DNA from: Pseudomonas grimontii
GTDB lineage: Bacteria > Pseudomonadota > Gammaproteobacteria > Pseudomonadales > Pseudomonadaceae
Assembly: GCF_007858185.1 (NCBI RefSeq)
Contig: NZ_VFES01000009.1
Coordinates: forward strand, 186,001 to 250,000
Direction: 5' to 3'
Length of the DNA stretch: 64,000 bases
Of the stretch, positions 1 through 8,140 are shown one piece after another (position 1 is the stretch's first letter; every line of letters begins with the position of its first letter). The notes beneath the pieces are model-generated. The model did not search any database. It was not told where the DNA came from and worked only from the letters and a program-made list of their open reading frames with translations. The position numbers and the translations under genes were made by a program.

Positions 1-29
1 TTGAACTGAAGAACCTCAAGGCTCACTGA
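1..29 (+). CDS. purM: purM, 3' end only (phosphoribosylformylglycinamidine cyclo-ligase)
   Basis: Only the last eight codons and the TGA stop are inside the window (frame of base 3, reading ELKNLKAH). The stop overlaps the purN ATG by one base (TGATG), which suggests translational coupling. The purM-purN pair is standard in Pseudomonas, so the identity is inferred mainly from this neighbour. The fragment is too short to identify by itself. Confidence 0.5.
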
Positions 30-679
30 TGCCTCAGACCTGTGATGTCGTGGTGCTGCTCTCCGGCACCGGCAGTAACTTGCAGGCCCTGATCGACAGC
101 ACGCGCACCGGCGACAGCCCGGTGCGCATCGCTGCGGTGATCTCCAACCGCAGCGACGCCTACGGCCTGCAACGCGCCAGGGACGCGGGTATCGAAACCC
201 GCTCGCTGGATCACAAGGCTTTCGAAGGCCGCGAGGCCTTCGACAGCGCCTTGGTCGAACTGATCGACGCTTTCACCCCCAAGCTCGTGGTACTGGCCGG
301 TTTCATGCGCATCCTCAGCGCCGATTTCGTGCGGCACTACGAAGGGCGGCTGCTGAATATCCACCCTTCCCTTTTGCCCAAGTACAAAGGCATGCACACG
401 CACCAGCGCGCGCTGGATGCGGGTGACAGCGAGCATGGCTGCAGCGTGCACTTCGTCACCGAGGAACTCGATGGCGGGCCTCTGGTCGTACAGGCAGTGG
501 TTCCGGTAGAGTCGGACGACTCGGCGCAGACACTTGCGCAACGGGTTCATACCCAGGAACACAGGATTTACCCGCTGGCTGTTCGCTGGTTTGCCGAGGG
601 GCGGTTGATTCTTGGTAATCAGGGTGCATTATTGGACGGTCAGTTACTTGCGGCCAGCGGCCACTTGATTCGAACCTAG
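29..679 (+). CDS. purN: phosphoribosylglycinamide formyltransferase (GART)
   Basis: Catalyses the third step of de novo purine synthesis, transferring formyl from 10-formyl-tetrahydrofolate to GAR in the cytosol. The 216-residue protein has the N-terminal LLSGTGSNLQAL phosphate loop, VISNRSDAYGL, and the catalytic segment LNIHPSLLPKYKGMHTH with the family's Asn and His; the later GCSVHFVTEELDGGP carries the catalytic Asp. Length is normal for the family. The ATG overlaps the preceding stop codon, presumably that of purM, so the two should be co-translated. The next gene (DUF3108) starts nine bases after the stop and is probably in the same transcript, which ends at the hairpin near 1423. Confidence 0.96.
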   Translation: MPQTCDVVVLLSGTGSNLQALIDSTRTGDSPVRIAAVISNRSDAYGLQRARDAGIETRSLDHKAFEGREAFDSALVELIDAFTPKLVVLAGFMRILSADFVRHYEGRLLNIHPSLLPKYKGMHTHQRALDAGDSEHGCSVHFVTEELDGGPLVVQAVVPVESDDSAQTLAQRVHTQEHRIYPLAVRWFAEGRLILGNQGALLDGQLLAASGHLIRT

Positions 680-687
680 GAGATTTT

Positions 688-1401
688 ATGCGTCGCGCCT
701 TGCTCTTCGCTTTTGCGCTGTTCGCCTTGCCTGCCGTGCAAGCGGCAGATCTACACCCGTTCTCCGCCAGCTACACCGCCGACTGGAAACAGTTGCCCAT
801 GAGTGGTTCGGCAGAACGCAGCCTGACCAAGAATGGTGACGGCACCTGGACCTTGAACTTCAAGGCTTCCATGATGATCGCCAGCCTGACCGAAACCAGC
901 GTGATCCTGTTTGACAAGGACGCCCTGCAACCGAAGAGCTACTCCTTCGAACGCGGCGGCCTGGGCAAGACCAAGAAGATCAACCTGGACTTCGACCCGT
1001 CGACCAAAAAAGTCACGGGCTTTGAAAACAAAGACCCGGTCAACGTCCCCCTGCAAAGCGGCATGCTCGACAAGTCGACCTACCAGTTGGCCCTGCAGCG
1101 CGACGTCGCAGCCGGCAAGAAAAGCATGAGCTACAACGTGGTTGAAGGCACCGACGTCGACACTTACGACTTCCGTGTGATCGGCCCGGAAAAAGTCCAG
1201 ACCAAGGTCGGCAGCATTGACGCGATCAAGGTTGAGCGCGTACGCGACCCGACTCAAAGCAAGCGCATCACCCAGATGTGGTTTGCCAAGGATCTGGGTG
1301 GCATCCTGGTAGCCCTGCGTCAGGTGGAAACCGACGGCAAGGAATACAACATCATGCTGCAAGACGGCACCGTTGACGGCAAGGCCATCAAGGGCAGCTG
1401 A
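688..1401 (+). CDS. DUF3108 periplasmic protein
   Basis: A 237-residue protein with a clear signal peptide (MRRALLFAFALFALPAVQA, cleavage near residue 19). The mature part is beta-rich and fits DUF3108: an HPFSASYTADWKQLPMSG start, and YNVVEGTDVDTYDF in the second half. The biochemical role of the family is unknown; an envelope location is inferred from the signal peptide. It follows purN after nine bases with an AGGAG ribosome site (taggagattttATG), so it is probably the last gene of that operon. The purN-DUF3108 order is common in Pseudomonas. Confidence 0.85.
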   Translation: MRRALLFAFALFALPAVQAADLHPFSASYTADWKQLPMSGSAERSLTKNGDGTWTLNFKASMMIASLTETSVILFDKDALQPKSYSFERGGLGKTKKINLDFDPSTKKVTGFENKDPVNVPLQSGMLDKSTYQLALQRDVAAGKKSMSYNVVEGTDVDTYDFRVIGPEKVQTKVGSIDAIKVERVRDPTQSKRITQMWFAKDLGGILVALRQVETDGKEYNIMLQDGTVDGKAIKGS

Positions 1402-1422
1402 TTGGATTGATGAGCTGAGAAG

Positions 1423-1449
1423 AGCCTCGCTGAATGCGGGGCTTTTTTT
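1423..1449 (+). terminator. Rho-independent terminator after the purN/DUF3108 operon
   Basis: An 8-bp stem (AGCCTCGC/GCGGGGCT, with a G-T pair) and a 5-base loop are followed by a run of T. It lies 22 bases after the DUF3108 stop. Confidence 0.85.
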
Positions 1450-1483
1450 CGTCTGGGGGTTTTGGGTTCAAGTGTCTGCCGTC

Positions 1484-1554
1484 ATCGGGAGCAAGCCCCC
1501 TCCCACATTTGAACTGCGAACACCTTCCCCTGTGGGAGGGGGCTTGCTCCCGAT
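1484..1554. repeat. REP doublet (REPIN), copy 1 of the GGGAGGGGGCTTGC family
   Basis: Two inverted copies of a REP unit of about 24 bases (core GGGAGCAAGCCCCCTCCCAC and its complement) are separated by about 25 bases. The same unit recurs as doublets near 8994, 13855, 48265 and 54375. Doublets in inverted orientation are the form mobilised by RAYT transposases in fluorescent pseudomonads; no RAYT gene is in this window. Confidence 0.9.
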
Positions 1555-1674
1555 GGCGCCCAACATGAAACTTCTGTCATAAACCTCTAAAGCGGTTTAC
1601 TTAGCAAGCTAACAAACCGTATAAAAAGACCTGCGACGACTTGCCGCACACCCACCAGAAATTGGAGCAAGCAG

Positions 1675-1863
1675 ATGACTGTAAAAGTAACTGAACGCGA
1701 CGACGAACATATGTCCCACGAAGCGCTGGGCCATGGGATTCATATCTGGGATGTCCACCAACAAGACCTGCTGGTCGGCATGTTTCACAACGAGAGCGAT
1801 GCTCATAATTATAAAAACGAGCTTGAATCGCTTGAGATGAAACGCCAGGCAGAAAGCTCCTGA
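1675..1863 (+). CDS. small uncharacterised protein (62 aa)
   Basis: A short ORF with an ATG eight bases after a GGAG site (attggagcaagcagATG) and its own terminator 56 bases downstream. The product is hydrophilic and His/Glu-rich, with HIWDVHQQDLLVGMFHNESD in the middle and a charged C-terminal helix (YKNELESLEMKRQAE). There is no signal peptide or membrane segment. I do not recognise the family. The expected expression signals on both sides make it a likely real gene, transcribed alone. Confidence 0.6.
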   Translation: MTVKVTERDDEHMSHEALGHGIHIWDVHQQDLLVGMFHNESDAHNYKNELESLEMKRQAESS

Positions 1864-1918
1864 AACACTGAAATCAAGTAGACGCCGGCCCACGCAGCCA
1901 GGCCGTCTGCACATGACA

Positions 1919-1949
1919 GACCCCGCCAATGAGCGGGGTTTGCCGTTTT
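1919..1949 (+). terminator. Rho-independent terminator after the 62-aa ORF
   Basis: The stem CCCCGC/GCGGGG with a 6-base loop is followed by a T-rich stretch. A second, weaker hairpin (AGACG...CGTCT type) lies just before it near 1880-1907. Confidence 0.75.
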
Positions 1950-2180
1950 AATCCAGAGCGTCTTTTCCTTAGTCTCGACAATTGTATTGAAAAATATACA
2001 TTTCACGCCCCTCTCGCCCACCTCCTCCACGGCAATATTCAGACGCTGAAGTAGCCCGTTACAGAGGCCTAGACGCCACTTGACAGTGCTTTTTTTGTCA
2101 GCCGAATCGTTCGCCACCTTCCTCTCCTGGCGCCTCTGACTAAATCCTTTCAGCAGGGAAGTAACAATAAATAGACAACT

Positions 2181-2199
2181 GGTAATAGTTCTCGATAAC
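2181..2199 (+). promoter_or_regulatory. candidate Fur box upstream of the NIS siderophore synthetase
   Basis: The 19-mer GGTAATAGTTCTCGATAAC matches the classical Fur box GATAATGATAATCATTATC at 11 of 19 positions by my count. It lies about 47 bases before the synthetase start. Iron repression is expected for such a locus, but a match of this quality can occur by chance. Confidence 0.3.
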
Positions 2200-2245
2200 A
2201 TTCAGCCGCTTTTCACCCAGGCTCACGGATAGGGAACTCCACTTG

Positions 2246-4171
2246 ATGCGCAGACACAGCCGTACCCCAGAACAATCGTTGCTTGAACGTTGGAGCGAAG
2301 CACTTGCTACCCCGCAATTTCAGGCTAACAACGTCACCCTCGACGCTCTGATCACCGCCCTGGCACCCGCCGCCGAGCGTAGCTTTCAACGTTTGATCCA
2401 AGCACTGTTTCGTGAAGGATTGCTGGACCCCAGCACCCGCACCTATGACGAACACGGACAATGCTGGCTCGCACTGCCTGACCAGAACCGCCTGCGTTTC
2501 GAGCACCTGCGCCCCGGCCGCATGGCCAGCTGGGACGTGCGTGGACGGGTCACCCTGCTGCGTGATGATCATCCTGACCTGAATATTCAGTTCCCGTCGC
2601 AGTTACTGACACTGCTAAACCGCAGCCTCGAATCACCTGCAGACCCGGAAGTCCTGGACCGCCTCAACACCGAAATCGACGACAGCTTTGTCAACGACAC
2701 GCTGTGCCTCGCCTTTCATGAGCAATGGACACTCAAGCTCCATACGGCCATGGGCCCGACACACCAAAGCAACCTCTTGAGCTACCTCAAGCATGACCCC
2801 AGCGTGACCAATCCGACCTCCACGCTTGAGCAATGGGGCACGCTGGGCCATCCCTGGCACCCCAACTACAAGACCAAACTGGGTTTGAATACCGATCAGG
2901 TCATCGATTTCTCACCGGAATTCGAAGCACGTTTTCCGGTATTCCTGTGCGCTCTGCATCGCCAATTCGCCCATGTCGAAATGCTGGCTGGCACCGCAGA
3001 TTACTGGCAATGGTGGCAACAACATTTCCCCCAGGCCGCCCGGCAACTGACGGCGCAGTTGACCGCTCAAGGCCTTGAGGCTGGGGATTATCTGCCGCTG
3101 CCCGCTCACCCTTGGCAGGCGCGCCAGGAATTACCTCAACTATTCGCCAACGAAATTGGCGATCGATTGTTGGTGCTGACTGATATCGTTGCGTTCACCG
3201 CCCACCCAACCATGTCGTTCAGGACCGTGCTGCCTGAAGGTCGGTGTGACGCACCGATGGTGAAACTTCCAGTTTCACTGCGCCTGACCAGTGTGCAGCG
3301 CACTGTTTCACCACGTTCGGCGCGCATGGGCCCGCGGATCAGCCACCTGCTGCTGGCGATCCTGGAGCGTGAGCCGGCGATCCAGAAGATCCTCAGCATC
3401 GTCCCCGAGCGGATCGGCGTGCATTTCAAGCCGCAACCGATCAATGACGAACACTCTCGCCACCTGGCCGTACTGTACCGTGACGCCCCCCAGAGCCTGC
3501 TCCAACCGGGCGAAATGGCCGTACCGGTAGGCAGCCTGTTCGCGGTCGACCAGCACGGGCAGCCGCTGCTGCGCCAATGGGTACGTCTGAGCCAAGGCAA
3601 GGACGACACAGATGCCCTGCTCGCCTTCTTTCGGGATTACGCCTCGATTGCCGTACCGGCGCTGCTGGGCATGTATTTGCGTTATGGCGTGGCCTTCGAA
3701 GCGCATCAGCAGAATTCCTTTATGGTCATGGCGGCTGACGGGCAGTTGAGCCGCCTGCTATTGCGTGATTTCGGGGATATCCGGATCGACCGCAAAACCT
3801 TGCACGCCCATGGCCTGGACATCGAACTGCACGATCCCAAGATGACCCTGTACGACGATGCCGGTTTCGTGCGCGACAAGCTGTTGCACACCGTATTCAT
3901 GTGCCACCTGGGCGAACTCGTGTTGCTCAGCGCACGCCACTTCGACGTGCCCCAAGTGCTGCTCTGGAACGAACTGTCGGCACAGGTCAGCCAGTGCTTC
4001 GACGACTTGCGCAACGACGTCGAACCACAACGCTGGGAGACCGAGCGCAAGGCTTTGCTGGAGCAGGACTGGCCAGCCAAGTCGTTCATGCGCATGCGTC
4101 TGTTGGAGAGCCATGCCGATATCGTCGGGCGCTTGCCGAACCCGCTGAGCGCCGCCGCCAATGCCGGCTAA
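2246..4171 (+). CDS. IucA/IucC-family NRPS-independent siderophore (NIS) synthetase
   Basis: NIS synthetases adenylate a carboxylate (often citrate) and condense it with an amine or alcohol. This 641-residue protein has the family landmarks: GHPWHPNYKTKLG near residue 200, HPWQ near 289, SFRTVLPEG near 325, a basic ATP-site segment (RTVSPRSARMGPRISH), and EAHQQNSFMV near 485 leading into the C-terminal FhuF-like part. A TTG codon precedes the ATG; I chose the ATG at 2246. The MFS gene starts inside its last 11 bases and a TonB receptor follows, forming a make-export-import set. Only one synthetase and no amine-tailoring enzyme are present, as in the single-enzyme rhizoferrin systems (FslA/LbtA). 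The actual product is unknown. Confidence 0.88.
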   Translation: MRRHSRTPEQSLLERWSEALATPQFQANNVTLDALITALAPAAERSFQRLIQALFREGLLDPSTRTYDEHGQCWLALPDQNRLRFEHLRPGRMASWDVRGRVTLLRDDHPDLNIQFPSQLLTLLNRSLESPADPEVLDRLNTEIDDSFVNDTLCLAFHEQWTLKLHTAMGPTHQSNLLSYLKHDPSVTNPTSTLEQWGTLGHPWHPNYKTKLGLNTDQVIDFSPEFEARFPVFLCALHRQFAHVEMLAGTADYWQWWQQHFPQAARQLTAQLTAQGLEAGDYLPLPAHPWQARQELPQLFANEIGDRLLVLTDIVAFTAHPTMSFRTVLPEGRCDAPMVKLPVSLRLTSVQRTVSPRSARMGPRISHLLLAILEREPAIQKILSIVPERIGVHFKPQPINDEHSRHLAVLYRDAPQSLLQPGEMAVPVGSLFAVDQHGQPLLRQWVRLSQGKDDTDALLAFFRDYASIAVPALLGMYLRYGVAFEAHQQNSFMVMAADGQLSRLLLRDFGDIRIDRKTLHAHGLDIELHDPKMTLYDDAGFVRDKLLHTVFMCHLGELVLLSARHFDVPQVLLWNELSAQVSQCFDDLRNDVEPQRWETERKALLEQDWPAKSFMRMRLLESHADIVGRLPNPLSAAANAG

Positions 4172-5372
4172 CAACACCGCACTGCGGCTGCTGGTGGTGA
4201 TTCAGTTGGTGTCGATGGGCGCCATGGAAATGAGTGGACCTTTCTGGCCGCTGCAAATCCAGAAACTGCTCGGCGTCGCCAATGCCCAGTACACCGGCCT
4301 GCTGTCCTCGCTGGTGTACGCAGGGCCGATGATGGCGGCAATGATCCTGACCCCCATGTGGGGGCGACTGGGTGACCGTACCGGGCACAAGCCAATGATC
4401 ATCCGGGCGCTGCTGGCGTTGGCGGTATGCCAGGGCCTGGCCGCCGTTACCTTCGATCCCTGGCTGCTCGTGGCAATCAGGGTAGCGCAAGGGGCACTGG
4501 CCGGTTTTATCGCAGCGGCGCAAGCCTATGCACTGGCCTGCTGCGACGACGGCGGGCGCGGGCACATTCTGGCTCGACTGCAATCGGCGACTGCCGTGGG
4601 CTCTCTGGCCGGGCCGGTGTTGGGCGGCTGGTTGATGGATGTCTCGGGCTTTGCACTGCTGTGCTACAGCGCCACTGCGGTGTGTGTGTTGTGCGCGGTG
4701 ATCAGCCTGTTCTTGCCCACCGACGCACCACGATCACGACCAGCACGCACCGCAAAACCGACCGCGCTGCCTAAAGGCTGGCTCGGTGCGATGCTGGGAA
4801 TCATCGTGTTGATCCAGGCGGCCAAGATGATGCCCCAGCCGTTTTACGCCTTGTACGTCGCCGACGTGTTACACGCCCCCGCGTGGCTGATCGGCGCCAG
4901 CTATGCCGCCAGCGCACTGACCCTGGCGCTGTCCGCACCGTTATGGGGGCGCCTGTTCGACCGGCATCAACCGGCGCACACGTTGCGCGTCATCGAGTGG
5001 GTCACGTGGTCCTGTGCCTTGACGCTGGCGTTTACGGCACTGGCCAGCGAATGGCTGGGATTCCTCACCAGCCGGCTACTGTGGGGCGTTTGGCAGGGTG
5101 CATTGCTGCCGGTCGCCTACACGTTGATCGCCAACACCGTTGCGCCCAGTCAGCAGGGCTTTGCCCTGGGCCTGGGCAACAGCGCCGCCAAAGCCGGCGC
5201 GCTGTGCGGCGTGCTGATGGGCGGTATCGGCATGGGAATCGTGGGTCTGGCGCACAGCTTCTGGCTGGTGGCGCTCACTTACGCCTTGGCCGCCCTGGGC
5301 ATCCGCGCAATCCGTTCGTTCACCCGAACACCTGAGACATCCGGTTTTTCTGTCAATACTTCTAATAACTGA
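4161..5372 (+). CDS. MFS transporter, probable siderophore exporter
   Basis: A 403-residue protein with about 12 hydrophobic segments and the MFS loop 2-3 signature (MWGRLGDRTGHKPMI) plus its second-half counterpart (LWGRLFDRHQPAH). It resembles drug/siderophore proton antiporters. Its ATG lies inside the end of the synthetase gene (11-base overlap), so the two are translationally coupled. Export of the siderophore made by its neighbour is the natural role, as for FslB/LbtB next to single NIS synthetases; this rests on context. Confidence 0.82.
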   Translation: MPANNTALRLLVVIQLVSMGAMEMSGPFWPLQIQKLLGVANAQYTGLLSSLVYAGPMMAAMILTPMWGRLGDRTGHKPMIIRALLALAVCQGLAAVTFDPWLLVAIRVAQGALAGFIAAAQAYALACCDDGGRGHILARLQSATAVGSLAGPVLGGWLMDVSGFALLCYSATAVCVLCAVISLFLPTDAPRSRPARTAKPTALPKGWLGAMLGIIVLIQAAKMMPQPFYALYVADVLHAPAWLIGASYAASALTLALSAPLWGRLFDRHQPAHTLRVIEWVTWSCALTLAFTALASEWLGFLTSRLLWGVWQGALLPVAYTLIANTVAPSQQGFALGLGNSAAKAGALCGVLMGGIGMGIVGLAHSFWLVALTYALAALGIRAIRSFTRTPETSGFSVNTSNN

Positions 5373-5383
5373 AAGGCAAGGTC

Positions 5384-7504
5384 ATGAACAAATCGCAACT
5401 GGCAGTTCTGCTGCCGCTTCTAGGGTCGATAAGCGTGCCTGCCTGGGCCGATGAGAGTGAAGGTACGCAAGCCGCCACCACCAACCTGCAACTGCAGGCA
5501 ACGGTAGTGTCGGCCACGCGCAGTGAAACCAGCATCGCGGCGATTCCTGGCTCGGTGCAGGTGATCAACGAAGACCAGATCCGCCAGCAAGCGGGTGCCG
5601 GCCGCCGGGTTGCAGACATCCTCGGGCAATTGGTACCGGGCATCGCCCCTTCCAGCGGCGGCATGAGCAACTTCGGCCAGACACTTCGCGGCCGCAATAC
5701 CCTGATCCTGATCGACGGGGTCTCCCAGAACGCCACACGTGACAACTTCCGCCAGCTCAACAGCGTTGCGCCGGAAAGCATCGAGCGTATCGAAGTCATT
5801 TCCGGCGCCAGCAGTGTCTACGGTGCGGGCGCGTCAGGCGGCATCATCAACATCATCACCAAGCGCAACAAAGGTGAAGACCTGGCGTTGAGCAGCAAGA
5901 TCGGCATGACCACCGGCAACAACTTCAGCCATAAAGGTTTCTCCTACGAAGCGTTCCAAAGCGCCACGGGCCGCAGCGGCCCGGTGGATTGGTATCTGTC
6001 GGCCAACACTGTGCAACGCAATGACCAGTTCGACGGCAACGGCAAGCGCATTCCCCAGGACACGTCCCAGGGCAGCAACATGGACACCGACACCTACGAC
6101 CTGCAAGGCCGCTTTGGCTACGCGCTGGATGACGACAAGAAAATCAGTCTGTCCCTGCAAGACTACAAGGACGAACAAGACACGCGTTACACCAAGAACC
6201 CACGCGTCACCAACACCGCCGTCGCCGTAAAAGGCCTGGACCTGGACGATCAACCGTACACCCACAACCAGGCAGTGAACCTCAATTACGCCGATCAGGA
6301 TTTCTACGGCCAAGGCTTGCAGATTGAAAGTTATTGGCGGCGTGCCGACGCGTTGTTCTTCCCCGACCTGTCCAGGGGCCGCGCGGGGGTGTCCGACAAC
6401 AACAGCGTGCAAGATGTTTACGGCCTGCGAGCGGCCATCGACACGCAAATGCCGGACATCGGCACGGCGACCGGCAACCTGGTCTGGGGTGCCGATTATG
6501 ATCATGAAACCTCACGTCAGCGTGGCGACCAGTACCGGGTCAACGGTCTCACCTACACCAAGACCGGTACCACGTTCGAACTGGGGCCGGACATCCAGAC
6601 AACAACCAAAGCCATCTTTGGCCAGCTGTCCTACGACATCGGTGACTGGACCCTGCGTGGCGGTGTACGCCGCGAGTGGATCGAAAGCGACATTGCCGAC
6701 AGCACTGCTTACGGCGAAATCGTCCAGACCGGTAATCGCGCGACACTACCCGGCGGCACACTCAAATACGATGACACCCTCTACAACCTCGGGGCGGTGT
6801 ACCACCTGAGCGAAAACCAGGATGTATTCGTCAACTTCAGCCAGGGCTTTTCCCTGCCGGACATCCAGCGCTTCCTGCGTGACGTCAACAGCACCTACGA
6901 CATTCAAAAACTGAATGCCCAGGCCCTGAAGGTCGACAGCTACGAGCTGGGCTGGCGTGGTAATTGGGACAAGTGGCTGGCAAATGTCACCGCGTATGAA
7001 AATACCTCGGATGTCACTCAGTTCTATGATGCCACTGATCGTGTGTTGCGCCTGGTGAACCAGAAAGAACGCGTACGCGGTATCGAAACCAGCCTGACGT
7101 ACAACGTCACCGATCAATGGTCGGTGGGTGGTACTTATGCTTACGCCAAAGGCGAAACCCGCCAGAACGGACAATGGATCGACTTGCCGGCAACACGTAT
7201 CGCCCCCGCCAAGACGACCGCCTTTGTTGGCTATGACCGTGGCGACTACAGCCTGCGCTTGCAAGGCATGCGCCTGGCCGACTACGACGCGGCGTTCAAG
7301 GACAACAACGGCCGCGATATCGAAGGGTACACGCTGGTCGACCTGTTGGGCTCCGTCAGACTGCCGGTGGGTCGCCTGGAAGGTGCGGTGTACAACCTCA
7401 GCAACCGTAACTACCAGAACATGTTTGCCCAAGCCAACGCCCGCGCGCCTTACCCGAACGCCGAGGGTCGCACCTTCAGCATGAGTTATGCAGTGGATTG
7501 GTAA
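5384..7504 (+). CDS. TonB-dependent siderophore receptor, IutA/ChtA-like
   Basis: A 706-residue outer-membrane receptor. It has a signal peptide of about 22 residues (ending VPAWA), a TonB-box/plug region (LQATVVSATRSETS, then QVINEDQIRQQAGAGRRVADIL and LRGRNTLILIDGVSQN), the plug end VYGAGASGGIINIITKR, and a beta-barrel closing with a terminal aromatic (FSMSYAVDW). The plug resembles receptors for citrate-hydroxamate siderophores (IutA; ChtA in P. aeruginosa). It starts 11 bases after the MFS gene with an AAAGG site and is the last gene of the operon. A ligand of the carboxylate or citrate-hydroxamate type would fit the NIS synthetase, but specificity cannot be read from sequence alone. Confidence 0.9.
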   Translation: MNKSQLAVLLPLLGSISVPAWADESEGTQAATTNLQLQATVVSATRSETSIAAIPGSVQVINEDQIRQQAGAGRRVADILGQLVPGIAPSSGGMSNFGQTLRGRNTLILIDGVSQNATRDNFRQLNSVAPESIERIEVISGASSVYGAGASGGIINIITKRNKGEDLALSSKIGMTTGNNFSHKGFSYEAFQSATGRSGPVDWYLSANTVQRNDQFDGNGKRIPQDTSQGSNMDTDTYDLQGRFGYALDDDKKISLSLQDYKDEQDTRYTKNPRVTNTAVAVKGLDLDDQPYTHNQAVNLNYADQDFYGQGLQIESYWRRADALFFPDLSRGRAGVSDNNSVQDVYGLRAAIDTQMPDIGTATGNLVWGADYDHETSRQRGDQYRVNGLTYTKTGTTFELGPDIQTTTKAIFGQLSYDIGDWTLRGGVRREWIESDIADSTAYGEIVQTGNRATLPGGTLKYDDTLYNLGAVYHLSENQDVFVNFSQGFSLPDIQRFLRDVNSTYDIQKLNAQALKVDSYELGWRGNWDKWLANVTAYENTSDVTQFYDATDRVLRLVNQKERVRGIETSLTYNVTDQWSVGGTYAYAKGETRQNGQWIDLPATRIAPAKTTAFVGYDRGDYSLRLQGMRLADYDAAFKDNNGRDIEGYTLVDLLGSVRLPVGRLEGAVYNLSNRNYQNMFAQANARAPYPNAEGRTFSMSYAVDW

Positions 7505-7523
7505 CAGCCTGACGCTGCAGGCT

Positions 7524-7563
7524 AAAACACAAACCCCGCCTTTTGAGCGGGGTTTGTTGTTTT
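7524..7563. terminator. bidirectional Rho-independent terminator
   Basis: A long stem (ACAAACCCCGC/GCGGGGTTTGT) has T-rich tails on both strands. It lies between the convergent TonB receptor gene and the DUF2058 gene and can serve both. Confidence 0.9.
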
Positions 7564-7569
7564 ACCGCC

Positions 7570-8115
7570 TTACCACATCAAATCATCCGGGATCTGGTAA
7601 GCGGCGTACGGATCGTCCTCATCCGGCACCTGGCTTTCGGTGAGGATGTTGAGCTGCACGATACGCTCCGGTGCGCGCTCCTGGATCTTCAGCGCGGCTT
7701 CACGCGGGATCACCTCGTAGCCACCACCGTGATGCACGATAGCCAGGGAGCCGTTGCTCAGCTTGTTGCGCATCAACGTGTTGACCGACAGGCGCTTGAC
7801 CTTCTTGTCATCCACGAAGTTGTAGTAGTCCTCGGTGGTCAGCTTAGGCAGGCGCGAGGTCTCGATCAGTTGCTTGACCTGGGCCGTACGGGCCTTGGCC
7901 TCGGCTTTTTCCTGTTGCTGGCGATTCAGCTCCTGGTCACGCTTGACCTTCTCGGCATGCGCCTCGGCGGCCAGGCGGGCCTGGGTGTCATCGGCCTCGA
8001 TCTGGCCCTTGTGGACCAGCCGCTGCTGCTTCTGTTTTTCTTTGCCGACCTGCTTGGCCTGCTTTTGGTTGACCAGACCTGCTTTGAGCAACTGGTCGCG
8101 AAGGGAAAGGCTCAT
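7570..8115 (-). CDS. DUF2058 family protein
   Basis: A 181-residue soluble protein. It starts MSLSLRDQLLKAGLVNQKQAKQ, as in the YaiL/DUF2058 family, followed by a very charged Lys/Glu/Gln-rich helical stretch (residues 20-95). The C-terminal part is conserved (YYNFVDDKKVKRLSVN, LAIVHHGGGYEVIPREAA, ending DEDDPYAAYQIPDDLMW). The family is described as nucleoprotein or polynucleotide-associated; a precise function is not known. It lies 25 bases after mazG on the same strand and may be co-transcribed with it. Confidence 0.85.
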   Translation of the reverse strand: MSLSLRDQLLKAGLVNQKQAKQVGKEKQKQQRLVHKGQIEADDTQARLAAEAHAEKVKRDQELNRQQQEKAEAKARTAQVKQLIETSRLPKLTTEDYYNFVDDKKVKRLSVNTLMRNKLSNGSLAIVHHGGGYEVIPREAALKIQERAPERIVQLNILTESQVPDEDDPYAAYQIPDDLMW

Positions 8116-8140
8116 GGTGCTTACTCACTTAGGCAACTGC

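Larger units (their letters stand above)
1864..2245. other. intergenic region upstream of the siderophore locus
   Basis: Apart from the terminator near 1919-1949 this 380-base stretch holds no convincing gene. It turns AT-rich after about 1970 and again near 2160-2200, as expected for the promoter of the downstream operon. A weak Fur-box candidate lies at 2181-2199. Confidence 0.6.
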
